From: an uncultured Clostridium sp.
GTDB lineage: Bacteria; Bacillota; Clostridia; TANB77; CAG-508
Reading direction: 5' to 3'
Length of the DNA stretch: 49,568 bases
NCBI GenBank assembly: GCA_947653235.1
Contig: CANTGH010000009.1
Span: forward strand, 1 to 49,568
Positions 10,590-19,524 of the stretch are shown piece by piece (within the stretch, counting starts at the first letter, position 1; each line of letters starts with the position of its first letter). The translations under genes were made by a program, and so were the position numbers. The notes under the pieces were generated by a model. The model did not search any database. It saw nothing but the letters and a program-made list of their open reading frames with translations, and was not told the DNA's origin.

Positions 10590-11549
10590 CTATTGATATA
10601 TATGACATTCCAAATTTCTTCTTCCAAAACTTAAACATTCTGACATCGAATCCATCCAAATATCCAAATGATGATTGGTAATTGCACCTCCTGTATCTTG
10701 AACCACAAACCAACCACCATTTGGTTTATTGGCAAAATAGGGAATATAAATTACCGTTCCTGCAGGATAACCTTTTCCTGCTGCTACAGTATGCCAAGAA
10801 GATGCTGTAGCTCCACTTGCTGTTCGTGTGTTCCCACCACAAGATGCTGCACAATATGCCGATGTATTTAAAGTAACCACACTTGGTGTTTTTCCTTGTA
10901 TACTTGCTTGTACAGTAGAAGCTGACGCTCTACTCGCTGAAGATCTAGCAACCACCTTGGTTGATATCTGAATAATTTTTTCAACTGGTTGTTTCAAAAT
11001 CGTTTCAGAAATCACACTTCTTTCTAGTTCTTCTTCTCCTTGCATTTTTATTTTATATTTTACTTCTTTTAAACCATTTTCTCCTTCTTGTAGAACTTTA
11101 TTGGTTGTCTCTGTACCAGAAGACGAAACATCCTTCGTAACAGTTTCATATGGTATTTCAATTTGTTCTGTCACTATTTTTTCGGTTATTGTAACATAAT
11201 TTCCTAAAATTTGTTCTGTCGAAATACTTTCTATTTCTTCCGCCACAATTTTTCGTTCTTCCGTTTCTTTTGTAATAGTTATGGTTTTGGTTAAATCAAT
11301 ATTAGCATTAAAATCTGGGTAAACTCGTTCATCTGACTCAAGTATGATATGGTTTTCCTCCAATATATCTGAAACTGTTGTTTTTGAAGTCATAACCGTT
11401 ATTTCACAGTCATCAGCAAAAACAATTGTCACAGAGTTTACATCTGACTTTGCTGCCATAACACCAATCGCTAACATGCAAACAAGTATGATACTCACGA
11501 AAGCAATTTTACGAATTATCCTAATCGATAATTTGTCATATGTTTTCAT
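10590..11549 (-). CDS. DUF348 / G5 / 3D-domain cell wall protein (YabE-like)
   Basis: About 319 residues. An N-terminal membrane segment or signal is followed by a DUF348-type repeat (VTIVFADD onward), a G5 domain of roughly 75 residues rich in TEKIVTEQIEIPYET-like strands, and a C-terminal 3D domain. The 3D domain carries the acidic residues in VVQDTGG and HLDIWMDS plus a conserved cysteine segment. Related proteins (YabE, YocH, RpfB-like) bind or cut peptidoglycan outside the membrane. ATG at 11549 is preferred to the upstream 11570 start because GAAGGAGG sits 8 nt before it. A near-consensus promoter lies directly upstream and a terminator directly downstream. Confidence 0.85.
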   Translation of the reverse strand: MKTYDKLSIRIIRKIAFVSIILVCMLAIGVMAAKSDVNSVTIVFADDCEITVMTSKTTVSDILEENHIILESDERVYPDFNANIDLTKTITITKETEERKIVAEEIESISTEQILGNYVTITEKIVTEQIEIPYETVTKDVSSSGTETTNKVLQEGENGLKEVKYKIKMQGEEELERSVISETILKQPVEKIIQISTKVVARSSASRASASTVQASIQGKTPSVVTLNTSAYCAASCGGNTRTASGATASSWHTVAAGKGYPAGTVIYIPYFANKPNGGWFVVQDTGGAITNHHLDIWMDSMSECLSFGRRNLECHIYQ

Positions 11550-11581
11550 AAATTTGCCCCTCCTTCTCAAGTGACATCTTG

Positions 11582-11610
11582 ATTATATGATTAATTTTTG
11601 ATTTTGTCAA
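11582..11610 (-). promoter_or_regulatory. Sigma-A promoter of the 3D-domain protein gene
   Basis: Perfect TTGACA (11605-11610) and TATAAT (11582-11587) boxes on the minus strand with a 17-nt spacer. The expected start site is about 25 nt upstream of the ATG at 11549. Confidence 0.85.
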
Positions 11611-11751
11611 TCCAATTTTAGCAACATAATTTTACATAAAACTAATATTCCCATTCCTCCTATTAAAAAAACTTTAGATTTATTAGTTAATAAATCTTTT
11701 TCTTATTACATAATATGTCCAAAAATTTTTTATATTACTTTTTTATTTTAC

Positions 11752-11789
11752 AAAAATAAAAAATGCTAGCATTTTTCATGCTAACATTC
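11752..11789 (-). terminator. Terminator of the GGDEF operon
   Basis: The stem AATGTTAGCAT / ATGCTAGCATT (one G-U pair) is followed on the minus strand by a T-rich tail, directly after the GGDEF gene. Confidence 0.8.
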
Positions 11790-12728
11790 TTATTTTCTCC
11801 CATGGATTTTTCTTCGATTAATAACATATGCACTTCCCATAATCGATTTAGCTCTATGTTTTACCTGAGCCCCAACTTCTCCAATTTCCAATGTTGAATT
11901 AAAAACCAATGAATCCACTTCAACAACAGCAATTGAAATTGTTGTCACAGGAAATTGCTCCATTATACCTCTTCGATTTTCAATTTCAACATAACCTCTT
12001 TGAACATCTTTTGTATTATAAAATTGTTCCACACCAGTATCAAACTCAATTATAATTTGTTGACAAATTTGATCATAATCCGCTTTATTAATAATTGCCA
12101 CAAAATCATCGCCACCAATATGCCCAACAAAATTATTACTTTTTTCCACATTATGCACACAACGTGATATAATTTGGGCAGTAAATTTTATAATCTCATC
12201 TCCATTTGAAAATCCATAAAGATCATTATACGCCTTAAAATTGTCTAAATCAAAATATAAAATGGCAAACGTTTCCTTATTCAATAATCTTTTTTTCATT
12301 TCTGCTTGAATTTGCACATTTCCTGGAAGTCCAGTAAGCGGACTTACCTTTCGGTTCATGTATAATAATTCCACAATGTTTTTTACTGTATAAAATAAAT
12401 ATTCTTCATCAATTGGTTTTTTGATAAAATATTGCACAGAAGCACCTAATACCTGAATTCTATGCTTTCTATCAATATTCGAACTGACAACTGCAACAGG
12501 TGTTATGTTGTTGTCATCATCATTTCGAATGGTATTGCAAATATCAATTATATCAACATTTGTGTTATCTTCATCAACAATAATCAAAGCTGGTATATTT
12601 TTCAAAGCAACACCCAACTCTTCTGCCTTCACATTGACAAATCGATACTTACTCATTCCCAAAAACAATTTCTCTAATATAACAATTAACTCATTTTTAT
12701 CGTCAATTACATATATATCTTGTATCAT
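11790..12728 (-). CDS. Receiver-GGDEF protein, probable diguanylate cyclase
   Basis: 312 residues. A receiver-like domain (about residues 1-120) has an acidic VIDDK start, a candidate phospho-acceptor aspartate in ALIIVDED and the conserved lysine in YFIKKP. The GGDEF domain starts at SPLTGLPGN and carries the active-site variant GGDDF near residue 206, a form accepted in active cyclases. The product would be cyclic di-GMP from two GTP. No RxxD inhibitory site is evident five residues before GGDDF, so product inhibition may be absent. The gene lies 31 bp downstream of a membrane-anchored Ig-like protein and probably shares its transcript. Confidence 0.85.
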   Translation of the reverse strand: MIQDIYVIDDKNELIVILEKLFLGMSKYRFVNVKAEELGVALKNIPALIIVDEDNTNVDIIDICNTIRNDDDNNITPVAVVSSNIDRKHRIQVLGASVQYFIKKPIDEEYLFYTVKNIVELLYMNRKVSPLTGLPGNVQIQAEMKKRLLNKETFAILYFDLDNFKAYNDLYGFSNGDEIIKFTAQIISRCVHNVEKSNNFVGHIGGDDFVAIINKADYDQICQQIIIEFDTGVEQFYNTKDVQRGYVEIENRRGIMEQFPVTTISIAVVEVDSLVFNSTLEIGEVGAQVKHRAKSIMGSAYVINRRKIHGRK

Positions 12729-12759
12729 TTGTTCTCTCCTAGTATTTTTCTATTGTAAT

Positions 12760-13779
12760 TTATTCTCCTTCACCAGAAGACTCTGGTGTTTGATTGGCTG
12801 TCTCATTAGTTGGAGTAGAAGAATTATTTGTATTGCTATTAGCATCTCCTAATGTACATTCTCCATCAAATGTCGTTTCTGTACCATCCACACTCTTAAC
12901 CGTAACAATAATTCGATTATAACCAACTTCTAATTCTTGTGAAAATTGAATAGCCGTTGGTGTATCACTTCCAATATCTGCATTATAATCTACATTATTA
13001 AAATTAAATGCAACTGATTCAATTCCATTCTCATGAGTTGCTTTTATATCAATACTTTTTCCGTCTTCAGATAAAGTAACTGTAATTTCTGGCTTCGTAA
13101 GTCCAATAAAGCTCTTCGTTTCTTTCGTTGTGTTATTGCTTCCATCTACAGCAACAATCGTCAAATCATTCTCGCCTTTTCGCACTTCAATTTCTGTTGC
13201 AATTTCCTTACTTCCTTCTTCTGCATAAATAGTTTCTTCTTGTTCTTCATTCCAACGATATGTGATAAAATCCAAAGCCGTCTCATCTGTTGCTTTTATT
13301 GTTACTTTATTGCCAACTACCTTTGGTGGCTCTATAATTGGATTAATGATATCAACACCTTGTTCTGAAGAAATTTCTTCATCATGCGTGGTTTCTACAC
13401 CATTTTCATCAATTACTTTAATATGCAATGTATTATTTCCAGCTGGCACATCAATCGTTTCTTCCCAATATTTTTCAGAAGCTTTTATCGTTCTTTCTGA
13501 ACTCGTATTCCAACTATAAATCAATTTCTGGATTTTTTTATCATGTGTTACTTTTATCGTTACTTGTGCTTCTTGAACATCTACTTCTATTTTAGCATTT
13601 GTCATTTGCTGGATTTCACTATTTATCTGATTTTTATTAGCAATTCTACCATATCCAACAACAGCCATCAAAGCAATCGCAAATAAAATCAGTAAGATTG
13701 CAAATATCCTAACAATCTTATCTGAGCCATCTGATTTACTTGATTTATGATTGGGCATATAGTCTAAAATTTGGTTCAT
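12760..13779 (-). CDS. Membrane-anchored protein with Ig-like repeats, unknown function
   Basis: 339 residues. A short cytoplasmic tail (residues 1-22) and one membrane helix (about 23-42) precede three tandem beta-rich repeats of roughly 85 residues, each with lines such as VTIKVTH, VTIKATD and IDIKATH and an NGVE or NGIE turn. These look like bacterial Ig-like modules. The last 25 residues are a low-complexity Asn/Thr/Ser/Glu tail. I do not recognise the family. It is first in a two-gene unit with the GGDEF protein, hinting at a surface sensor or structural partner for a c-di-GMP enzyme, but that is inference from position only. Confidence 0.7.
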   Translation of the reverse strand: MNQILDYMPNHKSSKSDGSDKIVRIFAILLILFAIALMAVVGYGRIANKNQINSEIQQMTNAKIEVDVQEAQVTIKVTHDKKIQKLIYSWNTSSERTIKASEKYWEETIDVPAGNNTLHIKVIDENGVETTHDEEISSEQGVDIINPIIEPPKVVGNKVTIKATDETALDFITYRWNEEQEETIYAEEGSKEIATEIEVRKGENDLTIVAVDGSNNTTKETKSFIGLTKPEITVTLSEDGKSIDIKATHENGIESVAFNFNNVDYNADIGSDTPTAIQFSQELEVGYNRIIVTVKSVDGTETTFDGECTLGDANSNTNNSSTPTNETANQTPESSGEGE

Positions 13780-13810
13780 TTCTCCACCTCATTTTCAATT
13801 TTACTATTTT

Positions 13811-13839
13811 ATTATAACATATAGATTTTTTAATGTAAA
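13811..13839 (-). promoter_or_regulatory. Sigma-A promoter of the Ig-like/GGDEF operon
   Basis: TTTACA (13834-13839) and TATAAT (13811-13816) on the minus strand are separated by 17 nt, upstream of the ATG at 13779. Confidence 0.8.
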
Positions 13840-13871
13840 TTAGTTTTTAAAAATTCTTCGTATTTATTTCA

Positions 13872-13900
13872 TAAAATAAAAGCACAGTCTCCTGTGCTTC
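13872..13900 (-). terminator. Terminator of the surface adhesin gene
   Basis: The stem AAGCACAG / CTGTGCTT with a 4-nt loop is followed by TTTATTTTAT on the minus strand, downstream of the adhesin gene. Confidence 0.8.
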
Positions 13901-13913
13901 TATTTTTATTTTT

Positions 13914-16900
13914 TTATAGTACATATTTCTTAATTGCTACTATACCTGTTCCAATAATTGTTAAAATGGTTGTTGTCAAAATAATATAAACTGGTGCTTT
14001 ACCTGTTGAAATACTCAAAATAACTGGTGCATCATCAATATCATCTTCTCCATCTACTTTGTTATTTGGTGTTGAATCAATATCATCTACATCTCCTGCA
14101 TCGTTGTAATCTTTGCTTATTTCAGCAATGTTATTTTTCAACCCTAAATTATTTTCGCCATTTATCCATCTTAACGTTACTTGAACACTAGCTGATTCAC
14201 CAGGTTGTAATAATTTATTAGCTAACGCCTCTGTTGTAATAGTTCGATCAGAACCTGCTTTCCAGTTTGGATCATCTGCTTCTACAAACTGTAATCCTTC
14301 TGGAATATAATCTTTTATTTCTTTTGCATAACCTGCTATAGTTCCTTCGTTTGTGATTGTAATATCATAAACAAATTTTACAATGGTTGAATTAATTTTC
14401 TTTCGGTTAATTTCAACTTTGGTTAATTGACCATTCACTGCTACTATTTCTTTTGTTTTATCACCTTCTGTAATAACTGCTTTTGTCAAGTCTTTTTGAA
14501 GTGCTAAATCGAAGTATCCTACATGGATTCTTTCTTTATCTAAATCATCTTCACCTTCTTTTTTATTGTCTGGTGTTGAGTCAATATCATCAATTTCATT
14601 GCCATCTTTGTCTGTATCCTTTGTAATTTCAGCAGTGTTAATAATGGTATCATTCTGAGATGTTGCCTTGACTTTAAATACTGCTTTTACATCCAAATAA
14701 TATAAATTTCCACTTTGACTATCAAAAGCTTTTAATAAAGCACTTTCTCCTCTTTGTTCTGACTTTTCCTTAGATAAGTAATCAGTTCTAATTTCAATTG
14801 CTTTACTACTATCTGTTGTTACATTTCCATTTGCATCATACATAACCCAGCCATATTTTTTGTTAATCTCATTTTCGCTATCAAAAACTAAACCATTTGG
14901 AATGTCATCTCCAATTTCAGCTGCATATCCATCTACTTCACCTTCGTTATACACTCGAATGGTATACGTTACATCGTCTCCATTGTTAACCTCCAACGGT
15001 GTTTGTGGATGCTCATAAGTGATTTTTCCATCTGTATAATTTATTTTTGGTATTCTGTCTGTAATCTCTTTGTTATTTAAACCTGTAATAAACTTTTGTA
15101 AGCTCAAGTCAAATTTCTGAACAGTTAAATTCTCATAATCATTATCATCTTGCTTTTCATCATCACCTGGATAATTATCTGGATTTACAGTATCTGGTGT
15201 TGAATCCCTATCGGTTATTGGATTTCCATCTTTATCGGAATGTTGCGTAATTTCTGCAATATTTCTCAAATTATTATCGGATAACACAACACAAGTAACT
15301 TCAATATCTTTATAATCCAATTTGTCAGAACCATCAAATGCATTGATTAATTTTGATTTCAATGCTTCAGATGTCAATTTTACTTTTCCTTTAACAACAT
15401 CAACATTAGCCAAATCAGTCGTGTTTTCAAAATCATCAACCGACAGATTTTTCATTGCATTTGTAAGCGTATTTAATTTTACTGTTTCGAATTTAGTATC
15501 TGTTGGAAGTGCCCAGCTATTATCGATATTCCCTTTATAATTAACTAAAAATCCTAATCCTTCTGGCAAATAATCTGCTACAGCTTTCGCATAACCTGCT
15601 ACTTCACCTTCATTATAAACACGAATGGTATATGTTACAATATCACCTTTCTGAACAAGAACTGGTGTTTTAATAATCGGTGCATATTCTGCATCATTGG
15701 CACCATTTTTTAATGGTGTTGTATTTGGTTTTGGTTCTCTACTTTCATTTAACGCTTTACCATTTACTTTTGTGATAAATTTTTGCAAGCTTAAATCAAA
15801 TGGTCTTCCTGCTACTATTATTTTTTCGAAATCATCATCATCTTCTTGACCTTTGTAATAATAATTTGGATTTGTCAAATCATTTGGATTGCTATTATTT
15901 CCCTTGTAATCTGAATTTACACTTCCCTTTATTGTTCCTGGTGTCGAATCATCATCCTTAATATTATCTTCTTTTATTTCTGCAATATTCGTTAGCACAG
16001 AACCTGAAATAGAATTGGTTACTTCGCATACAATTTGCAATGTTCTTGCATCTAAATTTTTATTTTGTGCATCATATGGTGCGATTTTTTCGCCTGCTAA
16101 CTTTTCGGTTATAATTGCATTTCCCTCTTGTCTCCAACCATTGTTGCTATTGATTTGATTATCTTTGGCTAGCTCTAATCCTGCTGGCAAGTAGTCAACA
16201 ATCTTAGTTGCTGTTCCTTCTTCTTCCCCTTCATTATATATAGTAATTTCATAAGTTACTGTATCGCCAACTTTTACTTCTAATGGAGATTTTTTGTGTT
16301 TGTATTCAATTTTTCCATCATCTGTTACTTGTATAGTTGGTTTTCTATCTGTGATGGATTCATTATTTTTAGCTACAATATATTTTCTTAAAGCTAAATC
16401 CGCTTTCGTTTTCACTCTGATTGCTTCAACTGGTATACTTTCATTTTCTCTTGTAACTAATACCATTGGTTGATTATCATTATTTCCATCTGCAGGTGTC
16501 CATACAGAAGCTTTAGTTTCATAGTAATTCAAAGTTAGTGTCATTTTATGAATATCGGAAATGGAATTTTTTGGTATGTAAAGGTAAAATTCTGTATTGT
16601 CCGTTGGAATTTGGCTATTTTGTGCCTTGTCCGTTGTATAATTTGAAATCGTTCTACCATTTTCATCTGTTACACTTATTTGATAATTAATTCCTACTGG
16701 AATATTCACTTGAAAAGGTCCTGCTTTATAGTTATTTTCTTCTTCAACAATGGTGGCATTTCGATTGGTTACACTTGGTTTATTGGTTGAAAATTCAGTA
16801 TTTTTGTTTTTTAATGCTTCTTTTACATAGTATTGATACAAAATCGTAATCCATTCATATTTTGTTGGATCTGATGTTTGCATAGAGTCACCATCATTTT

Positions 16901-17624
16901 CTATTAATTGAGGTAAACGTGCATAATCAATAACTGGCAATACTGGTTGACCATCTTTTTCATTTACAATTGGTATTTCTTGATGCGTCTTATCTCCATG
17001 ATTCGTAAAATACCAAATAGCCCATTGTTGAATTATTTCAATATCATCTTCATTGATTTTAGCCTCAATATCTTCCAATGTCGTTCTATCAGCAAATTCC
17101 GTATTTTCAATAATAGACTGAAAAGCAGCATTTAATATCATTTTTCTTTGATTTTCTCTTTGTGTTTCTGGTAATTGTTTGTTTAAATATAGATTATTTA
17201 ATAACCAACACAAAGAGTTGTAATTTTCATCGCTTAAATTGGATAAAGTTGTCTCATCCAAATCTATATGAAAGAAATCTGGTATTGCTCTTTTATAATC
17301 AATTCCATCTTTATAAGTTTCATCCCATCCAGATGGGAAAGATTTTGTTGCATCTAAACAATAAAATTCATCTGAGTATTGAGCATTTCCATCTTCATCT
17401 TTATCGTCTACATTATAAATTTTTAAAATCTTAGTTCCTTGATCACCACCCATTTTATAGGCCCAACCTCTTTCATGATAAGGTGTATCGTTTAATTTTA
17501 CAGTATTAATATCATTCGGAACATCGTTTGTGAGCGTAGCTAATACGACACTTGTATGTGGCAATATTAAGCTTGCTATACATGTGGAAGCTAGTGCTAT
17601 TTTTAAAATTTTCTCTTTTATCAT
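13914..17624 (-). CDS. Thioester-domain surface adhesin with four DUF11-like repeats
   Basis: 1236 residues. A signal peptide (about 1-30) is followed by a domain with the two landmarks of bacterial thioester adhesins: a cysteine in FYCLD (C89) and a glutamine in IQQWAIW (Q200), matching the TQxAIW type of motif. These residues form an internal Cys-Gln thioester in known members, which can bond covalently to host amines. Next come four repeats of about 190-220 residues opening with DLALRKYI, DLSLQKFIT, DLSLQKFIT and DLALQKDLT, each containing VTYTIRVYNEGE-like DUF11 strands and ending in a Ser-Thr-Pro-Asp/Asn linker. The C-terminus is a membrane helix plus KKYVL, with no LPXTG motif, so anchoring is probably through the membrane. 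Monocistronic, with its own promoter and terminator. Confidence 0.85.
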   Translation of the reverse strand: MIKEKILKIALASTCIASLILPHTSVVLATLTNDVPNDINTVKLNDTPYHERGWAYKMGGDQGTKILKIYNVDDKDEDGNAQYSDEFYCLDATKSFPSGWDETYKDGIDYKRAIPDFFHIDLDETTLSNLSDENYNSLCWLLNNLYLNKQLPETQRENQRKMILNAAFQSIIENTEFADRTTLEDIEAKINEDDIEIIQQWAIWYFTNHGDKTHQEIPIVNEKDGQPVLPVIDYARLPQLIENDGDSMQTSDPTKYEWITILYQYYVKEALKNKNTEFSTNKPSVTNRNATIVEEENNYKAGPFQVNIPVGINYQISVTDENGRTISNYTTDKAQNSQIPTDNTEFYLYIPKNSISDIHKMTLTLNYYETKASVWTPADGNNDNQPMVLVTRENESIPVEAIRVKTKADLALRKYIVAKNNESITDRKPTIQVTDDGKIEYKHKKSPLEVKVGDTVTYEITIYNEGEEEGTATKIVDYLPAGLELAKDNQINSNNGWRQEGNAIITEKLAGEKIAPYDAQNKNLDARTLQIVCEVTNSISGSVLTNIAEIKEDNIKDDDSTPGTIKGSVNSDYKGNNSNPNDLTNPNYYYKGQEDDDDFEKIIVAGRPFDLSLQKFITKVNGKALNESREPKPNTTPLKNGANDAEYAPIIKTPVLVQKGDIVTYTIRVYNEGEVAGYAKAVADYLPEGLGFLVNYKGNIDNSWALPTDTKFETVKLNTLTNAMKNLSVDDFENTTDLANVDVVKGKVKLTSEALKSKLINAFDGSDKLDYKDIEVTCVVLSDNNLRNIAEITQHSDKDGNPITDRDSTPDTVNPDNYPGDDEKQDDNDYENLTVQKFDLSLQKFITGLNNKEITDRIPKINYTDGKITYEHPQTPLEVNNGDDVTYTIRVYNEGEVDGYAAEIGDDIPNGLVFDSENEINKKYGWVMYDANGNVTTDSSKAIEIRTDYLSKEKSEQRGESALLKAFDSQSGNLYYLDVKAVFKVKATSQNDTIINTAEITKDTDKDGNEIDDIDSTPDNKKEGEDDLDKERIHVGYFDLALQKDLTKAVITEGDKTKEIVAVNGQLTKVEINRKKINSTIVKFVYDITITNEGTIAGYAKEIKDYIPEGLQFVEADDPNWKAGSDRTITTEALANKLLQPGESASVQVTLRWINGENNLGLKNNIAEISKDYNDAGDVDDIDSTPNNKVDGEDDIDDAPVILSISTGKAPVYIILTTTILTIIGTGIVAIKKYVL

Positions 17625-17696
17625 ATTTTTACCATCCTTTTTATAAAAATATTTATCATTATGTAAATATAAACATTTTTAAACTTATACATATTA

Positions 17697-17725
17697 ATTA
17701 TACACTAATTCATCTTAAAAATCAA
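17697..17725 (-). promoter_or_regulatory. Sigma-A promoter of the surface adhesin
   Basis: TTGATT (17720-17725) and TATAAT (17697-17702) on the minus strand with a 17-nt spacer, leaving a 5' leader of about 65 nt before the ATG at 17624. Confidence 0.8.
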
Positions 17726-17768
17726 GGGTTATTACAATTTTTTTGTAGGTTTTGTCATTTTTTTGAAT

Positions 17769-19514
17769 TTACCCTAAACTTTCATAATAAGCATTGTATA
17801 ATTTTGAATAATAACCACCTGTTTTTAATAATGTTTCATGATTTCCTTCTTCAATAATTTGCCCTTCACTTAGTACAATAATCTTATCTACATTAACAAT
17901 GGTTGATAATCGATGAGCTATAAAAATCGAAGTTTTATTAGCAGACAAGCGATCAATTGACTTTTGAATTAGACTTTCTGTATAAGTATCGATATTAGCA
18001 GTTGCTTCGTCTAATACAAAAATATTGGGATTATTGGCAAATACACGTGCAAACGCAATCAATTGTTTTTGCCCTTCCGAATAAGAATTCCCTCTTTCAT
18101 TCGCAATTTGTTCCATTCCATCTGGTAAAGAATTAATAAATTCATCCGCCGAAGCAAGTTCAATAGCTTCTTCAATTTCATATTCATCTAAATTCTTGTA
18201 TAATTTGATATTATCTTTTATACTTTTTGCAAATATAAATGGATCTTGTAAAATAATACCAATATTATTTCTTAAACTACGTAAATTAATTTCTTTAATA
18301 TTAATTCCGTCTAGTAAAATTTCTCCTTTTTGAATATCATAAAATCGATTAATTAAATTCGTAATCGTTGTTTTTCCTGAACCTGTTTTTCCTACTAACG
18401 CAATGCTCTCTCCTGGATTGATCGTAAAGCTTACATCTTTTAAAATCCAGTTTTCTCCCTGATCATACGAAAACCATACATGTTTAAATTCAATTTTTCC
18501 TTTTACTTCTTGTAGAGTAATCCCTTTTTCAAAATCCTCTAAATATTCTTTTTGATCCAAAATATCATATATTTTATCAATTGAAACAAAAGCTTCTTGG
18601 ACTGTTTCAATATTTTCGATAATTCTTGTAATTGGTTCAAATAATTGTTTTATATAAGTTATAAAAGCATAAATAAATCCAACCTCCAAACCAATTCCCC
18701 AAATATGATTCGTACAAGATACAACAATAATTGCAATTCCTACATTTTCTAAAACTGTCATTAAAGCTGGTAATAAACCTTCAATCAATCCTGGTTTTTC
18801 TCTTGCTTTACAAAAATCATTGGTATAGGCTTCACATTCTTTTTGCTTCTCTTTTTGAATATTAAACACTTTTATAATTTTAGCACCATAAATGGATTCA
18901 GCCAAAAATGTATTCAAATTGGTTCGAATAATTTTTGAAATATCGTATTGTTTATGTAGTATGCTAGTTAAAGTAAACGAAAATACAATAACAAAAGGAA
19001 TTACCACAAAAGATAATACACTCAATTTCCAATTAAAATACACCATAATTCCTGCAATGGCAAAAATCAAAATAATATCTTTTACAATTGTGGCTACAAT
19101 ATCTTTAAATAAATTAGAAATATCCTCCACATCATTTGTAATTCTTACAAACAATTTTCCTGCTGAAGTTTTATCGTGAAATGTGATATTAGTATATTGG
19201 GTAAATTTAAATAGTCGATTTCGTAAGGTATAAATAATTTCTTCTCCCATCATATTCACTGTCGTGGTGGTTACAAAATCAATTATATTTTGTAACAGAA
19301 CCATTCCAATATAAATCCCTCCAATTAATGCTACCGTTATAGCACCTTTTTGGAAAATTCCTTTGCTAATATATTCATCAATTGCAATTCTTAATAAATA
19401 CGGCTTTACAATTTCGACAATTCCTATCATAAGAGACAAAAATGAGGTAATCATAATTGTTTTTTTATGTGGTTTAGCTAATTCCAGAACTCTGGACAAG
19501 GTTTTATTTTTCAT
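17769..19514 (-). CDS. ABC exporter subunit (fused membrane and ATPase domains), second of pair
   Basis: About 581 residues, the usual length for a half-transporter. Six membrane segments fill the first 320 residues. The nucleotide-binding domain has Walker A GKTGSGKTT, Q-loop ILQDPF, signature YSEGQKQ (a variant of LSGGQ), Walker B IFVLDEAT and the switch histidine in IAHRLS. ATG at 19514 has AGGAGA 7 nt upstream and sits 10 nt after the stop of the upstream subunit, so it is preferred to the longer frame from 19565. With the preceding gene it forms a heterodimeric exporter of the multidrug/lipid type. The substrate cannot be told. Confidence 0.9.
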   Translation of the reverse strand: MKNKTLSRVLELAKPHKKTIMITSFLSLMIGIVEIVKPYLLRIAIDEYISKGIFQKGAITVALIGGIYIGMVLLQNIIDFVTTTTVNMMGEEIIYTLRNRLFKFTQYTNITFHDKTSAGKLFVRITNDVEDISNLFKDIVATIVKDIILIFAIAGIMVYFNWKLSVLSFVVIPFVIVFSFTLTSILHKQYDISKIIRTNLNTFLAESIYGAKIIKVFNIQKEKQKECEAYTNDFCKAREKPGLIEGLLPALMTVLENVGIAIIVVSCTNHIWGIGLEVGFIYAFITYIKQLFEPITRIIENIETVQEAFVSIDKIYDILDQKEYLEDFEKGITLQEVKGKIEFKHVWFSYDQGENWILKDVSFTINPGESIALVGKTGSGKTTITNLINRFYDIQKGEILLDGINIKEINLRSLRNNIGIILQDPFIFAKSIKDNIKLYKNLDEYEIEEAIELASADEFINSLPDGMEQIANERGNSYSEGQKQLIAFARVFANNPNIFVLDEATANIDTYTESLIQKSIDRLSANKTSIFIAHRLSTIVNVDKIIVLSEGQIIEEGNHETLLKTGGYYSKLYNAYYESLG

Positions 19515-19524
19515 TCGTATTCTC

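Noticed and set aside
13914..14010. LPXTG sortase signal at the adhesin C-terminus
   Set aside because: The C-terminal segment has a hydrophobic helix and basic tail but no LPXTG-like pentapeptide before it.
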